In this document: positions 15,634 through 24,600 of the stretch, in pieces
How the letters are laid out: each line of letters opens with the position of its first letter
Numbering within the stretch: the first letter of the stretch is position 1
Made by a program: the position numbers and the translations under genes
Source of the DNA: CAYQTE01 sp964420285
GTDB lineage: Bacteria > Planctomycetota > Phycisphaerae > Tepidisphaerales > Tepidisphaeraceae
Assembly: GCA_964420285.1 (NCBI GenBank)
Contig: CAYQTE010000066.1
Span: forward strand, 1-25,584
Direction: 5' to 3'
DNA length: 25,584 nt
Notes under the pieces: generated by a model
Told to the model about the DNA's origin: nothing
Seen by the model: the letters and a program-made list of their open reading frames with translations, nothing else
Database searches by the model: none

Positions 15634-15878
15634 GCGTGGGGGGCGCCGAAATATCGATGCCCAGTCAGTATGAGCAGAGGATGCGACTAGGTTCGCCTTG
15701 TGTCCCGTCGGCGCGAATTCCTAAGCCGCTTCCGACGGGGCCAGCGTTTCCACCGAGACAATTCCGCGTAAGCTGATCAGATGCACGTCCTCGGCCAAAG
15801 TGCTCTGCGGCTTGGCGGCAAAGACATGGAGACAAAGGCGGGCGATGAAACAGAGGCCGGGGTTGCGGCCGTCTATGT

Positions 15879-15923
15879 CCCCCTCGCCCTGTACGCAGGG
15901 AGAGGGTTGGGGTGAGGGTTGTT
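15879..15923 (+). repeat. CCCTC-GGGAGAGGG palindromic repeat, copy 1
   Basis: CCCTCGCCC (15881-15889), an 8-nt loop and GGGAGAGGG (15898-15906), then TTGGGGTGAGGGTTG. This is the form of a REP-like element common in environmental genomes (from memory). Copy 3 lies in the same orientation at 20371-20415. Confidence 0.7.
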
Positions 15924-15949
15924 CGATTTCGGCGCGGTCACGCAACACG

Positions 15950-15990
15950 CCCCCCACCCTCGCCCTCCCCCCGAGTACATCGGGAGGGGA
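15950..15990 (-). repeat. CCCTC-GGGAGAGGG palindromic repeat, copy 2 (opposite orientation, degenerate)
   Basis: ACCCTCGCCCTCCCCCCGAG, then TACATCGGGAGGGG, is a diverged copy facing copy 1, so the two copies form a tail-to-tail pair. Confidence 0.6.
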
Positions 15991-16056
15991 TAAGAGGCGA
16001 GACGCCGATTGTGCCACGCACCGTGCGCCGAAGGTCGAGCGACGAGCGGCCAGCGC

Positions 16057-16085
16057 TTGGGTCGCGGGCATCCTGCATCTACAAT
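16057..16085 (+). promoter_or_regulatory. argH promoter with start site at the initiation codon
   Basis: TTGGGT (16057-16062), a 17-nt spacer, and TACAAT (16080-16085). Only 6 nt separate the -10 from the ATG at 16092, so RNA would begin at or next to the start codon. No ribosome-binding site is present, in line with a leaderless message. Confidence 0.55.
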
Positions 16086-16091
16086 GCCGAC

Positions 16092-17531
16092 ATGTCGAAC
16101 GGGAAATCATGGGAAGCGCGGATCGGGTCGGATAAGCCGGCGTCGGCAGAGTCCAAGGCGCTGGACAAGCTGGCCGAGTCGTTTGTGCAGTCGATCAGTT
16201 ACGATCGGCGGCTGTATCGGCAGGACATCGAGGGATCGATTGCCCATGCGGCGATGCTGGCGGCCGTGGGGCTTATCACCGAAGGCGAGAGGGCGCGGAT
16301 CGTCGAGGGGTTGGAATCGATCCGCCGGGACATCGAGGCGGGGGCGTTCACGTTCGATCCGGCGTTTGAGGACATTCACATGGTGATCGAGAAGGCGCTG
16401 ATTGACCGCGTCGGCGAGCCGGGGCGCAAGCTGCACACCGGCCGCAGCCGCAACGATCAGGTGGCGCTCGATCTGCTGCTGTGGACCATCGAGGCGACGG
16501 ATCGGATTGTCGAACTGCTGGCGGATGTCCAGCGGGCTTTCGTGCGCCTGGCACAAAAGAGCCGGGATATCGTGATGCCATCGTACACTCACCTGCAACG
16601 CGCGCAGCCGATTCTCGCGGCGGCCGAGGCGCTGGCGTGGGCGACCATGTTCGATCGTGACGGCCGGCGACTGACGATGCTCTGCGGGCGCGGCGGAGCG
16701 AACGACGACCAGCCGCTGGGCAGCGGGGCCATCGCCGGCTCATCCCTGCCGCTGGATGCGTCGATCGTTCAGGCGAAGCTGCAATTGGGAACCGGCCCCG
16801 GCAACAGCATCGAGCGGACCAGTTCGCGCGACTTGGCCGTGGATTTCGTCTATGGGCTGTCGATGATCGCGATGCACCTCTCTCGCTGGGCGGAGCAGTG
16901 GATCATCTACAGCACGACGGAATTCTCGTTCCTGCACATCGACGATCGGTTCACCACCGGCAGTTCGATGATGCCGCAAAAGCGAAACCCGGACATGCTG
17001 GAACTGATTCGCGGCCGGTGCGGCAATGTGTATGGCAATCTCCTGTCGCTGCTGACGACGCTCAAGGGCCTGGCGCTGGGATACAACCGCGATTTGCAGG
17101 AGGACAAGCGACACGTGTTCGCGGCGTTTGATGTGGTGTGCGACACGCTGGCGATGGCGGCGGCGATCGTGGACACGGCCTTCTTCATCAGGGAGAACAT
17201 CGAGCCGACGCTCGGCCGGGGATTCCTCGACGCCACCAGCCTAGCCGAATACTTCGTCACGCGCGGCATCCCGTTCCGCACGGCCCACCAGATCGTCGGG
17301 AAACTGGTCGCGCAATGCGAAAAGGAAGGCAAGACGCAATTGTCGCAGTTGAGTTTGGACGCTTTCCGATCGGCCGCCGAACCGGACGGGCACGCCGACA
17401 AAATCGGCCCGGATTTGTACGAATCCCTCGGCGCGGCCAACGTCGCCCGCCGCTACCAAACCCAGGGCGCGGCCGGGGGGAAACCGCTGGACGAGCAGTT
17501 GGAAAAGTGGGCGAAGCGGCTGAAGATATGA
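16092..17531 (+). CDS. argH: Argininosuccinate lyase
   Basis: ArgH splits argininosuccinate into arginine and fumarate, the last step of arginine synthesis, in the cytoplasm as a tetramer. The 479-aa chain has the fumarase/aspartase superfamily blocks in order: ALIDRVGEPGRKLHTGRSRN with DQVALD (substrate site), SYTHLQRAQPILAAAEALAW, and the signature TTGSSMMPQKRNPDMLEL carrying the catalytic Ser loop. The frame is open upstream to 15912, but that part is repeat-derived, so ATG 16092 (MSNGKSWEARIGSDKP) is chosen. It heads an apparent operon with the QueD-like gene and two GTPases. No other arg genes are in the window. Confidence 0.96.
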   Translation: MSNGKSWEARIGSDKPASAESKALDKLAESFVQSISYDRRLYRQDIEGSIAHAAMLAAVGLITEGERARIVEGLESIRRDIEAGAFTFDPAFEDIHMVIEKALIDRVGEPGRKLHTGRSRNDQVALDLLLWTIEATDRIVELLADVQRAFVRLAQKSRDIVMPSYTHLQRAQPILAAAEALAWATMFDRDGRRLTMLCGRGGANDDQPLGSGAIAGSSLPLDASIVQAKLQLGTGPGNSIERTSSRDLAVDFVYGLSMIAMHLSRWAEQWIIYSTTEFSFLHIDDRFTTGSSMMPQKRNPDMLELIRGRCGNVYGNLLSLLTTLKGLALGYNRDLQEDKRHVFAAFDVVCDTLAMAAAIVDTAFFIRENIEPTLGRGFLDATSLAEYFVTRGIPFRTAHQIVGKLVAQCEKEGKTQLSQLSLDAFRSAAEPDGHADKIGPDLYESLGAANVARRYQTQGAAGGKPLDEQLEKWAKRLKI

Positions 17532-17565
17532 CGCCGCCGCCGGAAAGGCGTAAGCAGGAAACGCG

Positions 17566-17928
17566 ATGGGATTTGAAGTAACAACCACGCGGGAGTTTTC
17601 GGCGTCGCATCAGCTTCGGCTGTACGACGGATCGACCGAGCCGCTGCATGGGCACAACTGGCGAGTCAAGGTGACGGTGGGCTCGCAAGGGCTCGACGAA
17701 ATCGGCGTGGTAATGGATTTTCATGAACTATCGGGGCAGCTTGAGAAGATCGTCGGCCGGCTGCATAACGGGCATTTGAACGCCACGCCGCCGTTCGATG
17801 CCATCAATCCATCGGCCGAGAACGTGGCTGCCTACGTGGCCCGGAGCCTGTCGCTGAAATCGGGGATTCGTCTGCTGTGCGTCGAGGTTTGGGAAACGGC
17901 GGACAATTCGGCGCTGTGGCGGGCGTGA
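17566..17928 (+). CDS. 6-pyruvoyl-tetrahydropterin synthase/QueD-family protein with ExxHGH motif
   Basis: The 120-aa T-fold protein has the zinc ligands H15 (FSASHQL) and H28/H30 (LHGHNW), VVMDFHEL, NPSAENVAAYVA and a C-terminal VEVWET with the pterin-anchoring Glu. The catalytic Cys of QueD and PTPS (C-x3-HGH) is replaced by Thr24, and the Asp-His pair normally in LDHxxLN reads LHNGHLN. E25-P-L-H-G-H matches the ExxHGH signature of PTPS-III, which in some bacteria replaces dihydroneopterin aldolase (FolB) in folate synthesis. So QueD activity is doubtful; a PTPS-III role or a different pterin reaction is more likely. AGGA sits about 7 nt before the ATG. The gene is 34 nt after argH, same strand. 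Confidence 0.82.
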   Translation: MGFEVTTTREFSASHQLRLYDGSTEPLHGHNWRVKVTVGSQGLDEIGVVMDFHELSGQLEKIVGRLHNGHLNATPPFDAINPSAENVAAYVARSLSLKSGIRLLCVEVWETADNSALWRA

Positions 17929-17995
17929 GCGACGTGCGGCAATAAGCGGGGCATCGCCGCTTGGTCGATTGGCACATTCGTGATAACTTCGCATC

Positions 17996-19726
17996 GTGGC
18001 CGCACGGGATTCTGCTTTGGCAACTTCACTGCTGGCGCTGGACGCCGCCGTCGCATCGCTGCGGAACCGCGCAGCCGCATGGACCGCGCCCATCGACCGC
18101 TGGCGGGCGGATGCGGCCGCGGTGCTGTTTCATCTTTCCCCATCGCCGCTGCCGCCCGTGCTGGTCATCCTGGGCGGAACGGGAACCGGCAAGAGCACGA
18201 TTCTCAACCGCATCCTCGATGCCAATCTCTCGGCGGCCAGTTTCCGCCGGACATTCACCGCCGGCGCCGTCGCGGCCGCCGCCGGAGCCGAACAGGTACC
18301 ACCCGCGTGGCTCGGCCTTCCGGCGATCGTCGCGACACCCGATCAGCTTCCCGTGCGCGGCGTGCCGCAGTCGCTGAGCGTGGCGATCTCGCGCCATCCG
18401 CTGGCGGCCGTGATGACTCTGGTGGACACGCCCGACGTCGATGGGGATCAGCCGGCCCACGTCGAGCAGGCCGATCTCGCGTTTCGCTGGGCACAGGCCG
18501 TTTTGTTTGTCGTCTCGCCGGAAAAATACCAGATGACGGAGTTGCTTCCGTACTACGGGCTCTGCCGCCGGTGGTCGGTGCCGGCGATGTTCGTCATGAA
18601 CAAATGCCACACGGCCGAGATGCTGGAGGATTACCGGCGGCTGTTGCAAAAGCAGTTTGACGGGGCGGTGCCCGCGCTTTTTGCCATCGCCCGCGATGAT
18701 GCGCCGTTTGCGGTGCCGCTGGAGTTGAATCTCGATGCACTGCGCGGCGCGTTGCCGAATCTCTTGACGGCCGTGGACACCTCCGATCGCGCAGCCGGCC
18801 ACAAGCGCCGCACGCGCGACGTGCTGAGCCGGCTTGGCGACATGGTGGTCGCCCCGATGCAGGCCGATCGCGCGGATGTCGATCGGCTGGCCGGCGCCGT
18901 CGCGGCGTTGCAAACTCCACCCAGCGGCGTCGATGTCAATCCGATCACCCGCCAGCTCCAGCGCCGGCTTCAGCAGCGCAGCGTCCTGTATTTGATGGGG
19001 CCGGGTCGGGTGCTCGATCGCATCCGCCAGATGCCCGCCCTCCTGACGCGGTTGCCGCGAAACGCATGGGATATCGTGATGCGCGGCAAGACTTCGTCGG
19101 CCGCCGATGAAGCCGCAGCCGATCGCGGCCAGCTTCCGGATTTCCGCGCCACTCTCATCGACCAGTTCGTTGTCCTGCAAAGCCGCATCGACGACATTCT
19201 CCGCTCGTCGCCGGCCGGATCGCGATGGCTGGGAATCGATACCGAAGGTTACAAATCCGCAACACTCGATCGCAACGGCGCCGGGGAGATCGCCGATCAG
19301 GAACTGGACGATCTGAAGCAATGGCTCTCGCGCCGCTGGAACGCCACGCCGCGCGATACGGCCATGCTCCAGCGCCTGCTCAAACTCCTGCCCGGCGGGG
19401 AGAAGCTCACCGCCTGGAGCGAGGCCGCTCCGTACATTCTGGCCCTGGTCGTGGCGGCGCATCATGCGATCTTCGGCCCGGTCGATCTGATGGTGGTCGG
19501 CGGCTTCAGCCTGGCAACGTGGCTGACCGAGAAACTGAGCAACGAAGTTGCCTCCCGCGCCCGCGCGACCAATCGACGCATCGAGGAACGCTTTGCGCGC
19601 CTGGCCCGCGACCAGATCGCCGCCGCCATTGGCTGGATTCAGAAGCAGGCCCCGCCGCGATTCGAGCTCGATAGATTGCAATCGGCCGCCGAATCGCTGG
19701 CCGCGCAATGCGGAGCGGACCAATGA
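17996..19726 (+). CDS. Dynamin-like/GTP-binding protein, first of an overlapping pair
   Basis: The 576-aa protein has a GTPase-type P-loop GGTGTGKST (60-68), a switch II DTPD (144-147) after hydrophobic AVMTLV, and NKCH (202-205), a variant of NKxD with His for the Asp that normally reads guanine. A long helical region follows (about 250-440). A hydrophobic segment comes near the end (APYILALVVAAHHAIFGP and VDLMVVGGFSLATWL, about 480-515), then an amphipathic helix. This layout resembles bacterial dynamin-like membrane GTPases; the exact family is not recognised. The start is GTG with no clear ribosome-binding site. The stop overlaps the ATG of the second GTPase, so the two are probably made together and may form a heteromer. 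Confidence 0.75.
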   Translation: MAARDSALATSLLALDAAVASLRNRAAAWTAPIDRWRADAAAVLFHLSPSPLPPVLVILGGTGTGKSTILNRILDANLSAASFRRTFTAGAVAAAAGAEQVPPAWLGLPAIVATPDQLPVRGVPQSLSVAISRHPLAAVMTLVDTPDVDGDQPAHVEQADLAFRWAQAVLFVVSPEKYQMTELLPYYGLCRRWSVPAMFVMNKCHTAEMLEDYRRLLQKQFDGAVPALFAIARDDAPFAVPLELNLDALRGALPNLLTAVDTSDRAAGHKRRTRDVLSRLGDMVVAPMQADRADVDRLAGAVAALQTPPSGVDVNPITRQLQRRLQQRSVLYLMGPGRVLDRIRQMPALLTRLPRNAWDIVMRGKTSSAADEAAADRGQLPDFRATLIDQFVVLQSRIDDILRSSPAGSRWLGIDTEGYKSATLDRNGAGEIADQELDDLKQWLSRRWNATPRDTAMLQRLLKLLPGGEKLTAWSEAAPYILALVVAAHHAIFGPVDLMVVGGFSLATWLTEKLSNEVASRARATNRRIEERFARLARDQIAAAIGWIQKQAPPRFELDRLQSAAESLAAQCGADQ

Positions 19727-21600
19727 CCGACATCGCACGCACAACTTCGCCGCTGCCAGCCGTCGCGCCTGTCGCGGCCGGATCCGACGCGGCATCGGAA
19801 ATTGTCCGCCGAGCCGTCGAACTGACCGGCCAGTCGGCGCCGGAAATGCTGGACGACGATGCGCCGGTGTTGCTGGACGAATCCCCGACGCAGGCGGCGG
19901 GGTTTTATCTCGTCGGCCTCATCGGCGGAAAAGAGGTTGGCAAATCGGCCCTGGTCAATGCGCTGGTCGGCAAGCCCATCACGCGCCAGACGTCGCACGG
20001 GCCCGGCACGGAAACCGTCATCGCCTACAGCCACAAGAGCCGCTCCACGGCACTGGCCGCCATGCTCGATCGTGAAGTACCCGGCCGATACGAGATCGTC
20101 ACCCACGAGATCGACGCTCTGCGCCGCCAGATCTTGCTCGATCTTCCGGACATCGACAGCCATTTCGCCTCCCATCTGGAAATCACGCGGCGAATGTTGC
20201 GGCATATGCTCTTCCCGGTCTTCGTGCAGAGCATTGAAAAATACGCTGACGCTTCGCCTCAAAAACTCTTGGCCCAGGTCGCGGCCGGAAATGACTGGAC
20301 CAATTTCGTCTTCTGTCTGAACAAGGTCGATCAACTTGATGCGTCCCCTTCTTCCCCCTCGCCTCTTGAACCCCTCGCCCGAGACCCGGGGAGAGGGTTG
20401 AGTGAGGGTTCTTCGCATGGCGACGACAATCACTCCACGGCGACCAGCCCCGCCGATGATCCGGCCCGGCAGATTCGCGATGATTACGCCGCGCGACTGT
20501 CGCGCGCGCTCCGGCTGCCCGGCACGCCGCGTGTCTGGATGATCTCTGCCGTGCATCCGGATCGCTACGAACTTCCCGAACTGGCCGCCGAATTGTCGCA
20601 GCAGCGATCCGATGAATCGGTCGCCAAATCGCGCGCGTTGGCCGGTCGGCGCAAGGACCGCTCGCTGCTGGATTGGCTGGATCGCTGCGACATCCCCGGC
20701 CGGGCCGAGCGTTTGGGCCGTCTGGAAGCAGACGCGATGGAGTTGGCCGCCGATCGGCTGGGCGTGCCACTGCTGGAGGGCTCGCTGCCGCGCCTGCTGG
20801 ACGATCCGGCATATCGGCTTCTGATGAGCGACGGCGTGCTGGAAAAGCGCATCGCGCGCTGGCCGCTGGTGCGATTGATCGACACCTTGCTGCGCCCGCT
20901 GACGTATCTGGTGCGGCAGAACGCGACGCCCGCGGCCGCCACGCCAAGAGGTTTGGCCGATCGGCACCTTCGCGCGCCGGAATTGCCGCTGGCGGAACAG
21001 ATTCAGGGTGCCTTCGCGCAGCTTCAGCAGACCCATCCGGCCGTGTCGCGTTTGTATGCCGATCGCAAGCTCTGGGAGCCGATGGACGCGGAGACCGCTG
21101 CCGATGATTTGCGCGGCACGATCGCCGACGCGCTGTCGCGGCAGCAAGCCGTCGTGCAGGAAACGCTCACGCGCGGCGGGAATCTGGGAGCCCCGATCCG
21201 CTGGCTGCTGACCATCGGCGCCGTGCTGTGGTTTCCGATTGTCCAGCCGATTCTCGACATCATGCTGCAATCCAGCGTCGCCGCGACTGTCAAACAGGCC
21301 GCGTTTTTGATCGTCCACATTCTGGGCGTCACCCCGCTTCTTGAGACGGCCGCGTTTCTGGCGATCTACCTGGTGGCTCTGTGGCTGGTCATTCAATGGG
21401 ATGCGCACCAGCGCGTGCGCCGGCTGCTGGATCGCTGGCGCATCGCCGAACATGGCGACGATGGATTGAATCTCACCGCGCAGGTTCTGGCCTGGATCGA
21501 CCGCCAGCTCGATCCCATCCGCGCCGCCCGCCGGCAACTGGATGAGCTGGCCAAACGGGTGGAATCGTTGCGCCAATCGCTTGACCAGGGCTCGTCATAG
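19723..21600 (+). CDS. Dynamin-like/GTP-binding protein, second of the pair, with repeat insertion
   Basis: The 625-aa protein has the P-loop GGKEVGKS (68-75), switch II DLPD (140-143) and a canonical NKVD (200-203). Between NKVD and the following GTPase core (ARQIRDDYAARLSRALRLPG) is a low-complexity stretch of about 40 residues, partly encoded by a palindromic repeat (20371-20415). The C-terminal half is helical, with two or three membrane helices: IRWLLTIGAVLWFPIVQPIL (about 492-511), AAFLIVHILGVTPLLETAAF and LAIYLVALWLVIQW (about 526-560). A coiled-coil tail ends it (QLDELAKRVESLRQSLDQ). ATG 19723 overlaps the upstream TGA and has GGAG at 19711-19714; an ATG at 19708 is an alternative. 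It probably acts at the inner membrane; function unknown. Confidence 0.77.
   Translation: MTDIARTTSPLPAVAPVAAGSDAASEIVRRAVELTGQSAPEMLDDDAPVLLDESPTQAAGFYLVGLIGGKEVGKSALVNALVGKPITRQTSHGPGTETVIAYSHKSRSTALAAMLDREVPGRYEIVTHEIDALRRQILLDLPDIDSHFASHLEITRRMLRHMLFPVFVQSIEKYADASPQKLLAQVAAGNDWTNFVFCLNKVDQLDASPSSPSPLEPLARDPGRGLSEGSSHGDDNHSTATSPADDPARQIRDDYAARLSRALRLPGTPRVWMISAVHPDRYELPELAAELSQQRSDESVAKSRALAGRRKDRSLLDWLDRCDIPGRAERLGRLEADAMELAADRLGVPLLEGSLPRLLDDPAYRLLMSDGVLEKRIARWPLVRLIDTLLRPLTYLVRQNATPAAATPRGLADRHLRAPELPLAEQIQGAFAQLQQTHPAVSRLYADRKLWEPMDAETAADDLRGTIADALSRQQAVVQETLTRGGNLGAPIRWLLTIGAVLWFPIVQPILDIMLQSSVAATVKQAAFLIVHILGVTPLLETAAFLAIYLVALWLVIQWDAHQRVRRLLDRWRIAEHGDDGLNLTAQVLAWIDRQLDPIRAARRQLDELAKRVESLRQSLDQGSS
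20371..20415 (+). repeat. CCCTC-GGGAGAGGG palindromic repeat, copy 3, inside a coding region
   Basis: CCCTCGCCC (20372-20380), a 7-nt loop and GGGGAGAGGG (20388-20397), then TTGAGTGAGGGTT. It is the same element and orientation as copy 1. It is read in frame as PLARDPGRGLSEGS within the second GTPase. Confidence 0.75.
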
Positions 21601-21614
21601 CGTAAACGCCGAGA

Positions 21615-24600
21615 TCACATGGCCGCGCTTGCCGCCAGCGCGGCAGTATTGCGTCGATCGGGCGGCCTGGGCGTCGCCGCCAGGTCGGCCTCCACCGTCG
21701 CCATCGCCCTTTCCATCTTCGGATATCGTATCTCGCGGTAGCCGGTGACTTCGTCCGGGCATTGCAGCGAGCGCACGGCCTGTTCATAGCCGGTGTCGCT
21801 GCTGAGATCGACGCGGCGGAAAAGGCTGATGTACCAATCGCGGAAGCTCGCCTCTCGCCGGTGCCAGCCGGGAAGTCGGCGCCACCATTTCATGTGTTGC
21901 ACGATGCGGAGTTGCCAGTCGCGCGTGGTGATGCGGACGCGGAAACGCCACGGGCCGATATTGAATTCCGGGTTGGTGTGGTGGCGATAGATGAGTTTGT
22001 CGCCGTTGGCGGCGTCGATGCCGTATTTGGCCATGTCGCGCTGCTTCTTTTCGAATCGCGTCAGAAGATAAGATACGTACGGTTCGTCCTTGATGAGCGT
22101 CACCTTCGCCAGGCCCCAGATGGCGGCCGTGGTGGCGGCGAATTCGCGGGCAGCGCTGTCGCGGCGGTACAGGCCGTGCAGTCGCTCGACATACCGGCCG
22201 GCGGCCGCGAGGTTTTCGTATTGGCAGATGTCGTAAATACGAATCGCCAGATCGTATTTGGCCTTGTCGCTGAGGCCGGACATGTGCGAGACGGCCATGC
22301 GAACCAGTCGCTCGAATTGTTCGGAGATGCTCGGTCCCCAGAATCGCGTGCGGCGCAGGATGCGGGATTTGTTGGCAATGACCTGTTCCCATGTCACCGG
22401 AGCGGGCTTGACGGGAATCGCGCGGGGCTCGAGCGCCAGCTTACGCCCAATGTTGAACGCCTTCACGTTGCGGCGGTGATCGCGACGGATGCCGTCCTTG
22501 ATGGCCCAGGCAAGGGATCGCGCGCCGACGGGGATCAGGCCCAGTTGATACGCGATGCCCAGGATCATGATGTTGACGAACTGCTTGCTTCCCAGGCGCT
22601 GTTCGCAGATGTCGGCCAGGTTCTTGGCGAAGCAATTTTCGGTGACGCAGGATTCGAATATCTGGTTGCGCAGCGCCTCGGGATCAAAATCACTGCGACC
22701 CAGAAGCGTGAGAACGGTGGGCTGCTTGTAGAGATTGAGGACCGCGGCCGTGCGATCGGGCGAGGCGACGCGGAACGGTTCGCGCGGGTCGATGGCGCGG
22801 GCGGCTTCCAGAATGTCGATGCCCAGAAGAAGATCGGCGCTGCCGTACGGGATCGAGCCGGTGACGGCGGCCGACGCGGCGGGGTCTTGTTGATCCTCCG
22901 CCGGGATTTCAGATTTGAGATTTGAAACCGGCTGATTGATGAACGTGATCTGGGCAAAGACGCCGCCGTTGCGGATGGCCAGGCCCTTCTTGTCCTGAAA
23001 GGCGACGCGGTAGCCTTCCTTATGTCCGGCCCGCACGAGGATCGCGCCTACGACGCCGATGCCCATGCCACCGACGCCGGACATGTGGACGCGCCAGGTG
23101 GCGCCGGGCTTGCTCAGGTCGTGGACGCGTTTGGGTTCCGGGAGTTTGTCCAGGTCCATGTTGGGAAGCGTGTAGCGTTTGCGCCGCGAGCGGACGACGG
23201 TCACCTGCTCGAAACTGGGGCAGGGCTTGATGTTCTGGGCGGCATCGTTGCTGGCGACGACGCGCTCACAGGCGCCATCGTTCACGCACCATGTGAGGTC
23301 GGTGTCGATCTTGCTGCCGTAATCGGTTGCGATCGTGGTCAATCCCGGGCAGGCGGTGGCCTTGGTGCATTCCAGGCAGTTTTCGCACACCTCGGGCGTC
23401 ACGTTCATGTGCGTCTTGCGCGGGAGATAGCCGTGTGTCTTGATTTCGCGGCGCTCTTCCTGAAACCGGGTGCGGTGGTAAGTGATGCCACATTCCTTGT
23501 CGGCGATGATGACCTTCACGCCGGGAGCGAGGATCAGCGATTCAAGAGTCTGCCGGTAGCGCTTTCGATCAGCCGGCGAAAGGCGGGCCACCTGCAACGC
23601 GCTCTTGCCAGCCATCGAGCGGACGATCGACTCGATATCCTGGGCGAAACAGCGGTCGCCCATGAGGTCCAGTTCGGTGCCGGCGTGTTCCTGATGGCCG
23701 GTCATGGCGGTGGTGCCGTTCTGAAGGATGATAAAGCAGATTTCCTGATGGGCCTTGACGGCATTGGAGATGGCGAGCTGGCCGCTGTGGAAAAACGTGC
23801 TGTCGCCCATGAAGACGATCTGCTTGTTGGTGATAAACGGATCGATTCCCGATCCGGTTCCAGCGCCCAGGCCCATGCCGCTGTAATTGTGCATGAGCTG
23901 TTCCGTGGGCGGGAACATCAGCATGGTGTAGCAGCCGGTATCGCCGTGCGCGACCAGATCGACCGGGCCGGTGCCGTGGTGCTTGCGCATGTAGCCGGGA
24001 TTGGCCAGATCGGAGCGCAGTTGCAGCAGCGCCGCCGAGCTGTCGCGATGCGGGCAGCCGGGGCAGAATGTCGGCGTCCGCGTCACCACGCTGTCAGCGA
24101 AGATGTTCAATTTCGGCTTGCTGGCGCGGCGGAGGCGATCCATCTCCGCGCCGAGCCGGCCGTTGCGCAATTCGGCGGGAAGCCGTTCGTCGGCCTTGAT
24201 GAGGGGGATAAGTTTCTGGAAGACGACCGAGATGTTAAGCCCGCGCGTGTCGGGGAACCCCTCGACGGGAGTTGCCGCATTGCCCGCAGGGTCGGGGAAT
24301 CGCTTGCCGTAAAGACGCGAGCAGATTTCCGAAGCCTCATCGCTGGACAGATCGCGATACAGCGACTCGCGGATGTTCGTCTCAAGAAACGCCCGCCGCT
24401 CCTCGATGACGACCATCGTCCGGCACATCGCGGAGAATTCCTTCACCAGCGCGGCATCGGCCGGATAGCTCATCCCCATGTTGAGGATGGGGAACACGCC
24501 GGACAATCCGAGATCGAACAGCGCGTGGCGAAGGTAAGGTCCGCCCATGCCGGTGACAATGAACCCGAGCGATGCCGGGGCGTTGCCCTCAGCGATGTTT

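Larger units (their letters stand above)
15634..16056. other. Gene-free spacer with degraded coding traces and two palindromic repeats
   Basis: No intact gene is supported. On the minus strand, the frame ending at 15721 reads NPGLCFIARLCLHVFAAKPQ and then HLISLRGIVSVETLAPSEAA over 15721-15875. This looks like the end of a decayed protein gene, truncated at its 5' side by the repeat at 15879. I cannot name the family. Two CCCTCxCCC/GGGAGAGGG-type repeats in opposite orientation follow, and then the argH promoter. Confidence 0.4.

Noticed and set aside
15912..16091. 60-residue N-terminal extension of ArgH
   Set aside because: It is encoded by the palindromic repeats and promoter, and ArgH homologues start near SWEARIGSDKP.
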